64,000 nt of DNA, taken from positions 124,001 through 188,000 of the forward strand of contig NZ_AKJF01000056.1 in NCBI RefSeq assembly GCF_000282475.1, read 5' to 3'. A program made the position numbers and the translations under genes. Positions 54,827 to 64,000 of the stretch are shown one piece after another (position 1 is the stretch's first letter; every line of letters begins with the position of its first letter). The notes beneath the pieces are model-generated. The model was given only the letters and a program-made list of their open reading frames with translations, was not told the DNA's origin and ran no database searches. Origin of the DNA: Pseudomonas sp. GM78 (GTDB taxonomy: Bacteria; Pseudomonadota; Gammaproteobacteria; Pseudomonadales; Pseudomonadaceae).

Positions 54827-55681
54827 TTGGCAAACATAGATAACCCGGCCGCCGAAATGGCGGCCGACGGCTTTTTCCGGATCGCGTTGGGCGTTGAATA
54901 CAAGGGCTCGCGTTACCGTGGCTGGCAGCGCCAGGTCTCTGGCGTGCTCACGGTGCAGGAAACCCTCGAAAACGCCTTGTCCAAGGTAGCCGACTCTCCC
55001 GTTTCGCTGTTGTGCGCCGGGCGTACCGATGCCGGCGTGCACGCGTGTGGCCAGGTGGTGCACTTCGACACGCAAGTCGAGCGTTCGATGAAGGCCTGGG
55101 TCATGGGCGCCAATATCAATTTGCCGCACGATGTCAGCGTCAGTTGGGCCAAGGTCATGCCGGCGCATTTTCATGCCCGGTTCAAGGCCATTGCCCGGCG
55201 CTATCGCTACGTGATCTACAACGACCAGATCCGTCCGGCGCACCTGAACGAAGAAATCACCTGGAACCACCGTCCGCTGGACGTCGAGCGCATGGCCGAA
55301 GCGGCCCGGTACCTGGTGGGTACCCATGATTTCAGCGCTTTCCGTGCCGGCCAGTGCCAGGCCAAGTCGCCGATCAAGGAACTGCATCACCTGCGTGTCA
55401 CGCGCCACGGCAAGATGATCGTGCTGGATATCCGCGCCAGCGCCTTCCTCCACCACATGGTGCGCAACATTGCCGGCGTGCTGATGACCATCGGTGCCGG
55501 CGAGCGTCCGGTGGAGTGGATGAAGGAAGTCCTGGAGAGCCGAATTCGCCGTTCCGGCGGGGTGACCGCGCATCCGTTCGGCCTGTATCTGGTGCAGGTC
55601 GAGTACCGCGACGAGTTCCAGTTGCCCGAGCGTTACATTGGCCCACATTTCCTTACCGGTTTCAGCGAACTTGACGGCTGA
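54827..55681 (+). CDS. truA: tRNA pseudouridine(38-40) synthase
   Basis: The protein of about 284 residues has the catalytic Asp in CAGRTDAGVHACGQVV and family segments FRIALGVEYKGSRYRGWQ and FLHHMVRNIAGVLMTIGAG. It modifies U38-40 in the anticodon stem of many tRNAs. The start is not certain: TTG at 54827 is taken; ATG at 54857 (MAADGFFRIAL) lacks a ribosome site; the frame opens at a TTG at 54800. trpF follows after 63 bases. Confidence 0.92.
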   Translation: MANIDNPAAEMAADGFFRIALGVEYKGSRYRGWQRQVSGVLTVQETLENALSKVADSPVSLLCAGRTDAGVHACGQVVHFDTQVERSMKAWVMGANINLPHDVSVSWAKVMPAHFHARFKAIARRYRYVIYNDQIRPAHLNEEITWNHRPLDVERMAEAARYLVGTHDFSAFRAGQCQAKSPIKELHHLRVTRHGKMIVLDIRASAFLHHMVRNIAGVLMTIGAGERPVEWMKEVLESRIRRSGGVTAHPFGLYLVQVEYRDEFQLPERYIGPHFLTGFSELDG

Positions 55682-55704
55682 CGCCTTCGAACGCTTTTGT
55701 TACC

Positions 55705-55723
55705 ATCCGGGACTTTCCCGGAT
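55705..55723 (+). terminator. Weak hairpin between truA and trpF
   Basis: ATCCGGGA pairs perfectly with TCCCGGAT around three bases. Only two T follow, so it may attenuate rather than terminate. Confidence 0.4.
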
Positions 55724-55744
55724 TTACCGTGAGGATTTCTCGAC

Positions 55745-56383
55745 ATGGCAGCCGTTCGCAGCAAGATTTGCGGGATTACCCGCATGGAAGATGCGTTGGC
55801 GGCGGTCGAGGCCGGGGCCGATGCCATCGGCTTCGTGTTCTACGCCAAGAGCCCGCGGGGCGTGACGTTCCAGCAGGCGCGCGCGATCATCAAGGCGTTG
55901 CCGCCGTTCGTCACCACCGTGGGCTTGTTCGTCAATGCCAGCCGCTGCGAGCTGGGAGAAATCCTCGACGCCGTGCCGCTGGACCTGCTGCAGTTCCATG
56001 GCGATGAAACCGCAGAGGACTGCGAAGGCTGGCATCGTCCGTACATCAAGGCCCTGCGGGTCAAGGCGGGGGATGATATCGCGGCGGCTTGCGACGCTTA
56101 TCCCGGTGCCAGCGGTATTTTGCTCGACGCCTATGTCGAAGGCGTTCCCGGTGGAACCGGCCAGGCATTCGACTGGTCATTGATACCGCAAGGCTTGAGC
56201 AAGCCGATTATCCTGGCGGGCGGCCTGACCCCGGAAAACGTCGCCGAGGCGGTGACCCGGGTTCGACCTTATGCCGTGGATGTCAGCGGCGGGGTAGAGG
56301 CGAGCAAGGGCATCAAGGATCACGCAAAGATTCAGGCGTTCATCGACGCGGTACGTAGAAGCTCACAGGAGCTCCCACGTTGA
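55745..56383 (+). CDS. trpF: Phosphoribosylanthranilate isomerase
   Basis: The 212-residue TIM-barrel enzyme has [15 protein letters not shown] with the catalytic Cys, LLQFHGDE and [15 protein letters not shown] with the catalytic Asp. It converts N-(5-phosphoribosyl)anthranilate to CdRP in tryptophan synthesis. As in other pseudomonads it is detached from trpBA and lies beside truA and accD. Confidence 0.97.
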   Translation: MAAVRSKICGITRMEDALAAVEAGADAIGFVFYAKSPRGVTFQQARAIIKALPPFVTTVGLFVNASRCELGEILDAVPLDLLQFHGDETAEDCEGWHRPYIKALRVKAGDDIAAACDAYPGASGILLDAYVEGVPGGTGQAFDWSLIPQGLSKPIILAGGLTPENVAEAVTRVRPYAVDVSGGVEASKGIKDHAKIQAFIDAVRRSSQELPR

Positions 56384-56573
56384 TGTGACGGCTGGCAGAC
56401 TGCCGCCGTCCACTGCACTGTACAAAACGGCTGAGGATTGATGGGGTGTACGCAGGTCACGCTGCAATGACCCGGCACCCATCGAAGATCGCCGCACACA
56501 TGAATTTAGCTCAAGGGCATACGCGGGGCTGCGAACCAGAGCGTTCGGGCCGCCGGTACTGGAGAAAGAAAGC

Positions 56574-57494
56574 ATGAGCAACTGGTTAGTAGACAAACTG
56601 ATCCCTTCGATCATGCGTTCCGAGGTCAAGAAGAGCTCGGTGCCTGAAGGTCTTTGGCACAAATGCCCGTCTTGCGAGGCTGTGCTGTATCGTCCGGAGC
56701 TGGAAAAGACCCTGGACGTTTGCCCCAAGTGCAATCACCACATGCGTATCGGCGCGCGCGCGCGTATCGACATTTTCCTCGATGTCGAAGGCCGTACCGA
56801 ACTGGGCGCTGACCTGGAGCCGGTTGACCGCCTGAAATTCCGCGATGGCAAGAAGTACAAGGATCGCCTGACCGCGGCGCAGAAGCAGACCGGCGAGAAA
56901 GACGCTCTGATCTCGATGAGCGGTACCCTGCTGGGCATGCCTGTGGTGGTTTCGGCGTTCGAATTCTCCTTCATGGGCGGTTCGATGGGCGCCATCGTCG
57001 GTGAGCGCTTCGTGCGCGCCGCCAACTACGCGCTGGAAAAACGCTGCCCGATGATCTGCTTCTCCGCCTCCGGTGGCGCGCGGATGCAGGAAGCCCTGAT
57101 CTCGCTGATGCAAATGGCCAAGACCTCCGCGGTGCTGGCGCGTCTGCGTGAAGAAGGCATTCCGTTCATCTCCGTGCTGACCGACCCGGTCTACGGCGGT
57201 GTTTCCGCCAGCCTGGCGATGCTGGGCGACGTGATCGTCGGCGAGCCGAAGGCCCTGATCGGCTTTGCCGGTCCACGCGTAATCGAACAAACCGTTCGTG
57301 AAAAACTGCCTGAAGGCTTCCAGCGCAGTGAGTTCCTGCTGGAGCACGGCGCGATCGACATGATCATCCACCGTCAGGAACTGCGCCCGCGCCTGGGTAA
57401 CCTGCTGGCGCAAATGATGGGCCTGCCGACGCCGAAATTCGTCGCTGCGCCAATCGAGCCAGTCGTGGTTCCACCGGTGCCTGCAAACATATGA
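56574..57494 (+). CDS. accD: Acetyl-CoA carboxylase carboxyltransferase subunit beta
   Basis: The 306-residue subunit has the four-Cys zinc ribbon (CPSCEAVL and CPKCNHHM) and the crotonase-fold [17 protein letters not shown] oxyanion region. It pairs with AccA (not in the window) to make malonyl-CoA for fatty acid synthesis. Its stop overlaps the folC start (ATGA). Confidence 0.97.
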   Translation: MSNWLVDKLIPSIMRSEVKKSSVPEGLWHKCPSCEAVLYRPELEKTLDVCPKCNHHMRIGARARIDIFLDVEGRTELGADLEPVDRLKFRDGKKYKDRLTAAQKQTGEKDALISMSGTLLGMPVVVSAFEFSFMGGSMGAIVGERFVRAANYALEKRCPMICFSASGGARMQEALISLMQMAKTSAVLARLREEGIPFISVLTDPVYGGVSASLAMLGDVIVGEPKALIGFAGPRVIEQTVREKLPEGFQRSEFLLEHGAIDMIIHRQELRPRLGNLLAQMMGLPTPKFVAAPIEPVVVPPVPANI

Positions 57495-58798
57495 CCCAAC
57501 GCACCCTTGGCGAGTGGCTCGCCTACCTTGAGCAGTTGCACCCTTCGGCCATCGACATGGGCCTTGAGCGCTCGCAGCAGGTAGCGTCCCGCATGGGACT
57601 GGGCAAGCCGGCGCCTCGGGTGATCACGGTCACCGGCACCAATGGCAAAGGCTCTACCTGTGCATTCGTGGCTTCATTGCTGCGAGCGCAGGGCCTGCGC
57701 GTCGGTGTCTACAGTTCTCCGCACCTGCTGCGTTACAACGAGCGGGTGCAAGTCAATGGCGTCGAAGCCACTGACGCCGAGCTTTGCCAGGCTTTCGCCG
57801 CGGTCGAAGCCGGTCGCGGCGACACTTCCCTGACCTATTTCGAGATGGGCACCCTGGCGGCGTTCTGGCTGTTTCAACAGTCGGGGCTCGACGCCGTGGT
57901 CCTGGAAGTGGGGCTGGGCGGGCGCCTGGACACGGTCAACGTGGTGGACGCCGACATGGCGCTGGTCACCAGCATTGGCGTGGATCATGCGGATTACCTG
58001 GGTGATACCCGCGATTCCGTGGCCTTCGAGAAGGCCGGCATCTTCCGCCAGGGCGCGCCTGCGCTCTGCGGCGACCTGAATCCCCCGCAGCCCCTGCTGG
58101 ACAAGGCGCGCGAGCTCAATTGCCCGTTTTTCCTGCGTGGGCGCGATTTTGACTTGGGTGTGACCGATCAGCATTGGCAATGGCGCGGCGTTGATGCCAA
58201 GGGGCAAGTGATCGAATTGCACGATCTGCCGCTGCTCGACCTGCCGATGGAAAACGCCGCCCTGGCGCTGCAGGCCTACCTGTTGCTCGGTTTGCCTTGG
58301 GTGAGTGCGCAGATTGTCCAGGCGCTGCAAGCGACGCGAATCGTCGGTCGACTCGATCGCCGGCAGGTCGACTGGCAGGGCAAGCGCCTCAACCTGTTGC
58401 TGGATGTGGGGCACAACCCCCACGCCGCCGAGTATCTGGCCCGTCGCCTGGCCAGCCGTCCACCGGTCGGCAAGCGTCTGGCGGTATTCGGATTGCTGGC
58501 AGACAAGGATCTGGATGGTGTCATTGGCGAATTGAGTGCTAGTGTCGAGCACTGGGCTGTCGCACCGTTGGACTCGCCCCGGGCGCGACCGGTGGCCGAC
58601 TTGCGCGAAGCGCTGGACAAGCGCGGCGCGTCGGTGACGTCCTACGACAGCGTGGCCGCCGCCCTGGAAGGGCAGTGTGCGCAGGCGACGAGCGACGACG
58701 AGATTCTGTTGTTCGGATCATTCTATTGTGTTGCCGAGGCCCTTGAGTGGCTGGCCCGGCGCTCCACGGAGGTAGCGGCAAATGGCATTGCTGGATAA
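57491..58798 (+). CDS. folC: Folylpolyglutamate/dihydrofolate synthase
   Basis: The 435-residue Mur-ligase-fold enzyme has the ATP loop [28 protein letters not shown], and [14 protein letters not shown]. It adds glutamates to folate and makes dihydrofolate. It overlaps accD by four bases and dedD by 17 bases, so the three genes form one tight operon. Confidence 0.96.
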   Translation: MTQRTLGEWLAYLEQLHPSAIDMGLERSQQVASRMGLGKPAPRVITVTGTNGKGSTCAFVASLLRAQGLRVGVYSSPHLLRYNERVQVNGVEATDAELCQAFAAVEAGRGDTSLTYFEMGTLAAFWLFQQSGLDAVVLEVGLGGRLDTVNVVDADMALVTSIGVDHADYLGDTRDSVAFEKAGIFRQGAPALCGDLNPPQPLLDKARELNCPFFLRGRDFDLGVTDQHWQWRGVDAKGQVIELHDLPLLDLPMENAALALQAYLLLGLPWVSAQIVQALQATRIVGRLDRRQVDWQGKRLNLLLDVGHNPHAAEYLARRLASRPPVGKRLAVFGLLADKDLDGVIGELSASVEHWAVAPLDSPRARPVADLREALDKRGASVTSYDSVAAALEGQCAQATSDDEILLFGSFYCVAEALEWLARRSTEVAANGIAG

Positions 58799-59450
58799 GG
58801 CTTACAAGCAGCGCATGGTCGGTGCCCTGGTCCTGGTGGCGCTGGCGGTGATATTCCTGCCGATGCTGTTTTCCCGCCAGGATGAGCAGCGTCAGGTGAC
58901 GGTCCAGGCCCCGGCCGCGCCGCAAGCACCGGCGATGCCGCAAGTGCAGGTGGAGCCCGTGGTGGTGCCTGAGCCACAAGCCCTGCCGCAGGAGCCTGTG
59001 CCGAGCGACGAAGAAATCGCCCAGCAGGAAGCCCCGGTTGCACCGGTTGCGCCTGTCGCGCCGGCGCCCGCCGCCAAGCCGGTCACGCCGCCCCCTGCAC
59101 CGGCCCCTGTCCCGGCGCTGGCGGCCAAGCCCGCCACGCCGCCGTCCCAACCGATCACCGCCGCATCGGGCAAGCCCGATACCAGCCAAAGCCGCGTCGA
59201 TGCCAATGGCCTGTCGGTCAGTTGGTCGGTGCAACTGGCCAGCCTGGCCAATCGCGAAAGTGCGGAAAAGCTGCAAAAAAACCTGCGCAGCCAGGGTTAC
59301 AATGCCTACATCCGTACGGCCGATGGCAAGAATCGCGTGTTTGTCGGGCCGCTCATCGAGCGTGCAGAAGCCGATCGCCTGCGTGACCTGTTGAACCGCC
59401 AACAGAACCTCAAGGGGTTTGTCGTGCGCTTTCAGCCAGAGCGTGGCTAA
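58782..59450 (+). CDS. dedD: SPOR-domain protein DedD
   Basis: The 222-residue protein has one membrane anchor (MVGALVLVALAVIFLPMLF), a long Pro/Ala/Val-rich linker (about 38-140) and a C-terminal SPOR domain (about 145-222: SWSVQLASLANRESAEKLQ, RVFVGPLIERAEADRL). SPOR binds denuded glycan at the division septum. The order folC-dedD-cvpA is the usual gammaproteobacterial one. Confidence 0.93.
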   Translation: MALLDKAYKQRMVGALVLVALAVIFLPMLFSRQDEQRQVTVQAPAAPQAPAMPQVQVEPVVVPEPQALPQEPVPSDEEIAQQEAPVAPVAPVAPAPAAKPVTPPPAPAPVPALAAKPATPPSQPITAASGKPDTSQSRVDANGLSVSWSVQLASLANRESAEKLQKNLRSQGYNAYIRTADGKNRVFVGPLIERAEADRLRDLLNRQQNLKGFVVRFQPERG

Positions 59451-59548
59451 ATCTATCGCCACGATTTGAAATGCACTGACAATCGCAGCTTACCGATAAG
59501 CATGGGCTCTGCTAAAATGCGCCGCCTTATCCGTCTGTAGGCTGCACT

Positions 59549-60109
59549 GTGCCATTTACCTGGGTTGACTGGGCGATCGTTGCAATCGTCGCCATCTCCG
59601 CTTTGATCAGTCTGAGCCGCGGCTTCGTTAAAGAAGCACTGTCGCTGGTGACCTGGATCATCGCAGGAGCCGTTGCCTGGATGTTCGGTGGTTCATTGTC
59701 CGAGTACCTCGCCGGATACATCCAGACCCCATCGGCTCGTGTGATCACGGGCTGTGCCATCATGTTCGTCGCCACGCTGATCGTGGGCGCAATGATCAAT
59801 TATCTTATCAGCGAGTTGGTTCGCGTCACCGGGTTGTCCGGGACCGATCGATTCCTCGGCATGGCGTTCGGTGCAGCGCGTGGCGTGTTGCTGGTGGTCG
59901 TGGCGGTCGGGCTATTGAGCCTGGGGCCGGTACAACAGGACGGGTGGTGGAAAGAGTCCCAACTCGTGCCAAAATTTTTATTGGTCGCCGACTGGTCCAA
60001 AAACCTGATTCTCGGGTGGAGCAGTCAGTGGCTTGCCAGCGGTATCAGCGTACCCGCTGATATTCCGTTCAAGGAGCAGCTCTTGCCGATGGCCAAAACG
60101 CCTCAGTGA
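59549..60109 (+). CDS. cvpA: CvpA family protein
   Basis: The 186-residue protein has four to five membrane segments (FTWVDWAIVAIVAISALISL, LSLVTWIIAGAVAWMFGG, VITGCAIMFVATLIVGAM, GVLLVVVAVGLLSLG). The motif LSRGFVKEALSL is characteristic. It is required for colicin V production in E. coli and is often co-transcribed with purF; its molecular role is unclear. GTG start at 59549. Confidence 0.93.
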   Translation: MPFTWVDWAIVAIVAISALISLSRGFVKEALSLVTWIIAGAVAWMFGGSLSEYLAGYIQTPSARVITGCAIMFVATLIVGAMINYLISELVRVTGLSGTDRFLGMAFGAARGVLLVVVAVGLLSLGPVQQDGWWKESQLVPKFLLVADWSKNLILGWSSQWLASGISVPADIPFKEQLLPMAKTPQ

Positions 60110-60150
60110 GTGTTGTTCAGTTCAGATCCATTAAGTAGGGGTTGCGTCGC

Positions 60151-61656
<1,506 letters not shown>

Positions 61657-61662
61657 GTAACT

Positions 61663-61686
61663 ACCGGCCCTGAGGGGCCGGTTTTG
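61663..61686 (+). terminator. Rho-independent terminator of purF
   Basis: ACCGGCCC TGAG GGGCCGGT followed by TTTG, eight bases past the stop. Confidence 0.9.
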
Positions 61687-61729
61687 TATCTGGCTTTTAA
61701 TTTTCGAGATTAGGGAAAGGAGTGACAGC

Positions 61730-62941
61730 ATGAGTCAGGATTGGGATGCCGGTCGGTTGGACAGCGACCTCGAAGGCGTAGCGTTCGATACCCTGGCCGT
61801 ACGTGCCGGTCAGCACCGTACGCCGGAAGGCGAACACGGTGATCCGATGTTCTTCACTTCCAGCTACGTATTCCGCACCGCCGCCGATGCGGCCGCGCGT
61901 TTTGCCGGGGAAGTGCCGGGTAACGTCTACTCGCGCTACACCAACCCCACCGTGCGCGCCTTCGAAGAGCGCATTGCCGCCCTGGAAAGCGCCGAGCAAG
62001 CCGTGGCCACCGCCACCGGCATGGCCGCGATCATGGCGGTGGTCATGAGCCTGTGCAGTGCCGGCGATCACGTGCTGGTGTCGCGTAGCGTATTCGGCTC
62101 GACCATCAGCCTGTTCGAGAAGTACTTCAAGCGTTTCGGCGTCGAAGTCGACTACGTGCCCCTGGCGGACCTGTCCGGCTGGGATGCGGCGATCAAGGCC
62201 AACACCAAATTGCTGTTCGTCGAATCGCCGTCCAACCCGCTGGCCGAACTGGTGGACATCGCCGAGCTGGCGAAAATCGCTCACGCCAAGGGCGCGATGC
62301 TGGTGGTCGACAACTGCTTCTGCACCCCGGCGCTGCAACAGCCGCTGAAACTGGGTGCGGACATCGTCGTGCACTCGGCAACCAAGTTCATCGATGGTCA
62401 GGGCCGTTGCATGGGCGGTGTCGTGGCCGGGCGCAGCGAGCAAATGAAAGAAGTGGTCGGCTTCCTGCGTACCGCTGGGCCGACCTTGAGCCCGTTCAAC
62501 GCCTGGATCTTCCTCAAGGGCCTGGAAACCCTCAACCTGCGGATGAAGGCCCATTGCGCCAACGCCCAGCAACTGGCCGAATGGCTGGAGCAGCAGGACG
62601 GCATCGAGAAAGTCCATTACGCCGGCCTCAAGAGCCATCCACAGCACGAGCTGGCCCTGCGTCAGCAGAAGGGCTTCGGTGCGGTCGTGAGTTTCGAGGT
62701 CAAGGGCGGCAAAGAGGGCGCCTGGCGCTTCATCGATGCGACCCGCCTGATTTCGATCACCGCCAACCTGGGCGACAGCAAGACCACCATCACCCACCCG
62801 AGCACCACCTCCCACGGCCGCCTGGCACCGCAGGAACGTGAGGCTGCGGGCATTCGTGACAGCCTGATCCGCATTGCGGTCGGCCTGGAAGACGTGGCAG
62901 ACCTGCAAGCCGACCTGGCGCGCGGGTTGGCGGCCTTGTGA
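61730..62941 (+). CDS. metZ: O-succinylhomoserine sulfhydrylase
   Basis: The 403-residue PLP enzyme of the Cys/Met family has [34 protein letters not shown] (PLP lysine) and [15 protein letters not shown]. It makes homocysteine directly from O-succinylhomoserine and sulfide, the pseudomonad route. A GAAAGGAG site precedes the ATG. The SDR gene overlaps its stop (GTGA). Confidence 0.96.
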   Translation: MSQDWDAGRLDSDLEGVAFDTLAVRAGQHRTPEGEHGDPMFFTSSYVFRTAADAAARFAGEVPGNVYSRYTNPTVRAFEERIAALESAEQAVATATGMAAIMAVVMSLCSAGDHVLVSRSVFGSTISLFEKYFKRFGVEVDYVPLADLSGWDAAIKANTKLLFVESPSNPLAELVDIAELAKIAHAKGAMLVVDNCFCTPALQQPLKLGADIVVHSATKFIDGQGRCMGGVVAGRSEQMKEVVGFLRTAGPTLSPFNAWIFLKGLETLNLRMKAHCANAQQLAEWLEQQDGIEKVHYAGLKSHPQHELALRQQKGFGAVVSFEVKGGKEGAWRFIDATRLISITANLGDSKTTITHPSTTSHGRLAPQEREAAGIRDSLIRIAVGLEDVADLQADLARGLAAL

Positions 62942-63711
62942 TCGAGTTGTCCACGCCACCGGGCTCCAATGGTCGCGTTGCACTGGTGACCGGTGCGGCG
63001 CGGGGCATTGGCCTGGGTATTGCGGCCTGGTTGATCAGCGAAGGCTGGCAAGTGGTGCTGACGGACCTGGACCGGACGCGCGGTTCGAAGGTGGCGAAAG
63101 TGCTGGGCGACAATGCCTGGTTCATCGCCATGGACGTTTCGAACGAAGGGCAGGTGGCGCTGGGTGTTGCCGAGGTGCTGGGGCAGTTCGGGCGCCTGGA
63201 TGCGCTGGTGTGCAATGCGGCGGTTGCCGATCCGCACAACATCACCCTGGAAAGCCTCGACCTGGCCTACTGGAACCGGGTACTGGCGGTGAACCTCAGT
63301 GGGCCGATGCTGTTGGCCAAGCACTGTGCGCCGTACCTGCGGGCGCATAGCGGGGCGATCGTCAACCTGGCCTCGACCCGCGCCGGTCAGTCGGAACCCG
63401 ACACCGAGGCCTATGCCGCGAGCAAGGGCGGCCTGCTGGCCTTGACTCACGCACTGGCTATCAGCCTTGGCCCGGAGATTCGGGTCAATGCGGTCAGCCC
63501 TGGCTGGATCGATGCACGGGACCCTTCCGTGCGTCGCGCCGAGCCGCTGACCGATGCCGACCATGCCCAGCATCCGGCGGGCAGGGTAGGGACGGTCGAG
63601 GACGTGGCGGCGATGGTGGCCTGGCTGCTGTCGAAGAACGCCGGCTTTGTCACGGGGCAGGAGTTCGTGGTCGATGGTGGCATGACCAAGAAGATGATTT
63701 ACGAGCAGTGA
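62938..63711 (+). CDS. Short-chain dehydrogenase/reductase
   Basis: The 257-residue protein has the cofactor motif [19 protein letters not shown], and the catalytic Tyr-Lys in [17 protein letters not shown] and a C-terminal [11 protein letters not shown] follow. It begins with GTG overlapping the metZ stop and is co-transcribed with it. An acidic residue after the second strand (DLDRTR) suggests NAD preference. Substrate unknown. Confidence 0.92.
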   Translation: MIELSTPPGSNGRVALVTGAARGIGLGIAAWLISEGWQVVLTDLDRTRGSKVAKVLGDNAWFIAMDVSNEGQVALGVAEVLGQFGRLDALVCNAAVADPHNITLESLDLAYWNRVLAVNLSGPMLLAKHCAPYLRAHSGAIVNLASTRAGQSEPDTEAYAASKGGLLALTHALAISLGPEIRVNAVSPGWIDARDPSVRRAEPLTDADHAQHPAGRVGTVEDVAAMVAWLLSKNAGFVTGQEFVVDGGMTKKMIYEQ

Positions 63712-63715
63712 GGGG

Positions 63716-63815
63716 CAGCTTCAAGCTTCAAGCTGCAAGTTAAAGCAGACTGTGTCATGCCTGCTAACGCAATACCGCTCTTCTCTTGCAGCTTGTAGCT
63801 TGCCGCTTGAAGCTG
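63716..63815. repeat. Inverted repeat after the SDR gene (AGCTTCAAGCTTC type)
   Basis: cagcttcaagcttcaagctg at 63716-63735 faces cttgcagcttgtagcttgcc...gaagctg at 63785-63815. It is imperfect, with internal AGCTT repeats, and is followed by a T-rich stretch. It may end the metZ-SDR operon; it differs from the REP types above. Confidence 0.7.
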
Positions 63816-63893
63816 TTTTTGAAAAAAACTTCAATCCTGCTATTGACTTAGGTTCGCTACCTGCGTAAATTTCGCGGCCTCGGAGATGCAAAC

Positions 63894-63969
63894 GGGTGAT
63901 TAGCTCAGCTGGGAGAGCGTCTGCCTTACAAGCAGAATGTCGGCGGTTCGATCCCGTCATCACCCACCA
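63894..63969 (+). tRNA. tRNA-Val (TAC)
   Basis: GGGTGATTAGCTCAGCTGG opens the gene; the anticodon loop CTTACAA gives TAC; the T-loop is GGTTCGATCCC, the acceptor stem GGGTGAT/ATCACCC pairs fully and CCA is encoded. Confidence 0.97.
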
Positions 63970-64000
63970 CTTCCGAGAAACTTGCGAAAGCAAGAGGTAG

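Noticed and set aside
55682-55744. Tryptophan attenuator before trpF
   Set aside because: The leader has one short hairpin and no small reading frame with tandem Trp codons.
63721-63993. A 90-codon minus-strand frame over the end of the window
   Set aside because: It runs through tRNA-Val and the inverted repeat.

Overview
This is a contiguous piece of a Pseudomonas chromosome, most likely of the P. fluorescens group. The grounds are about 60% GC codon usage, REP/REPIN palindromes of the fluorescent-pseudomonad type between many genes, and gene orders that I recall from P. aeruginosa PAO1: gltX / emrAB-like / uvrB / aromatic aminotransferase, and leuC-leuD-methyltransferase-leuB-asd-usg-like-fimV-truA-trpF-accD-folC-dedD-cvpA-purF-metZ. 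I could not run a database search, so family names rest on motifs and remembered family features. No prophage, insertion sequence or CRISPR array was seen.

Layout. 1-9.3 kb: the 3' half of a DapF-fold gene, codA, an Asp-nucleophile alpha/beta hydrolase, queD, a patatin, two L,D-transpeptidase genes on opposite strands, a GT-like gene and a secreted RNase T2. 9.4-16 kb: a membrane diguanylate cyclase, DUF1254, a DUF3892-like small protein, a Gly-rich secreted peptide, an exonuclease III homologue, an arylamine N-acetyltransferase and a BrnT/BrnA toxin-antitoxin pair. 16-27.6 kb: a purine/pyrimidine permease behind two palindromic operators, tRNA-Asn, aminotransferase, uvrB, an EmrAB-type efflux pair, gltX, and a duplicated tRNA-Ala/tRNA-Glu cluster. 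27.7-31.4 kb: TetR regulator, hydrolase, thioesterase, dusC, and ibpA with a sigma-32 promoter and a ROSE-type RNA thermometer.

31.4-44 kb is the accessory part. It holds an orphan RHS-core protein with an AT-rich C-terminus and a six-gene phospholipid operon related to E. coli ynbABCD (CDP-alcohol phosphatidyltransferase, hydrolase-methyltransferase, PAP2-dual-specificity phosphatase, small membrane protein, PlsC-type acyltransferase, CdsA-type cytidylyltransferase). It also holds a PAAR-DUF2515-like candidate type VI effector with an overlapping partner gene, and a 1092-residue PAS-GGDEF-EAL protein. 44-64 kb is housekeeping: LysR regulator, leucine biosynthesis, aspartate semialdehyde dehydrogenase and a Cys-less paralogue, FimV, then truA through purF, metZ, an SDR and tRNA-Val.

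The least explained parts are the lipid operon, whose phosphatidyltransferase has Asn at two positions that are normally catalytic Asp, the PAAR effector pair, and the orphan RHS protein.
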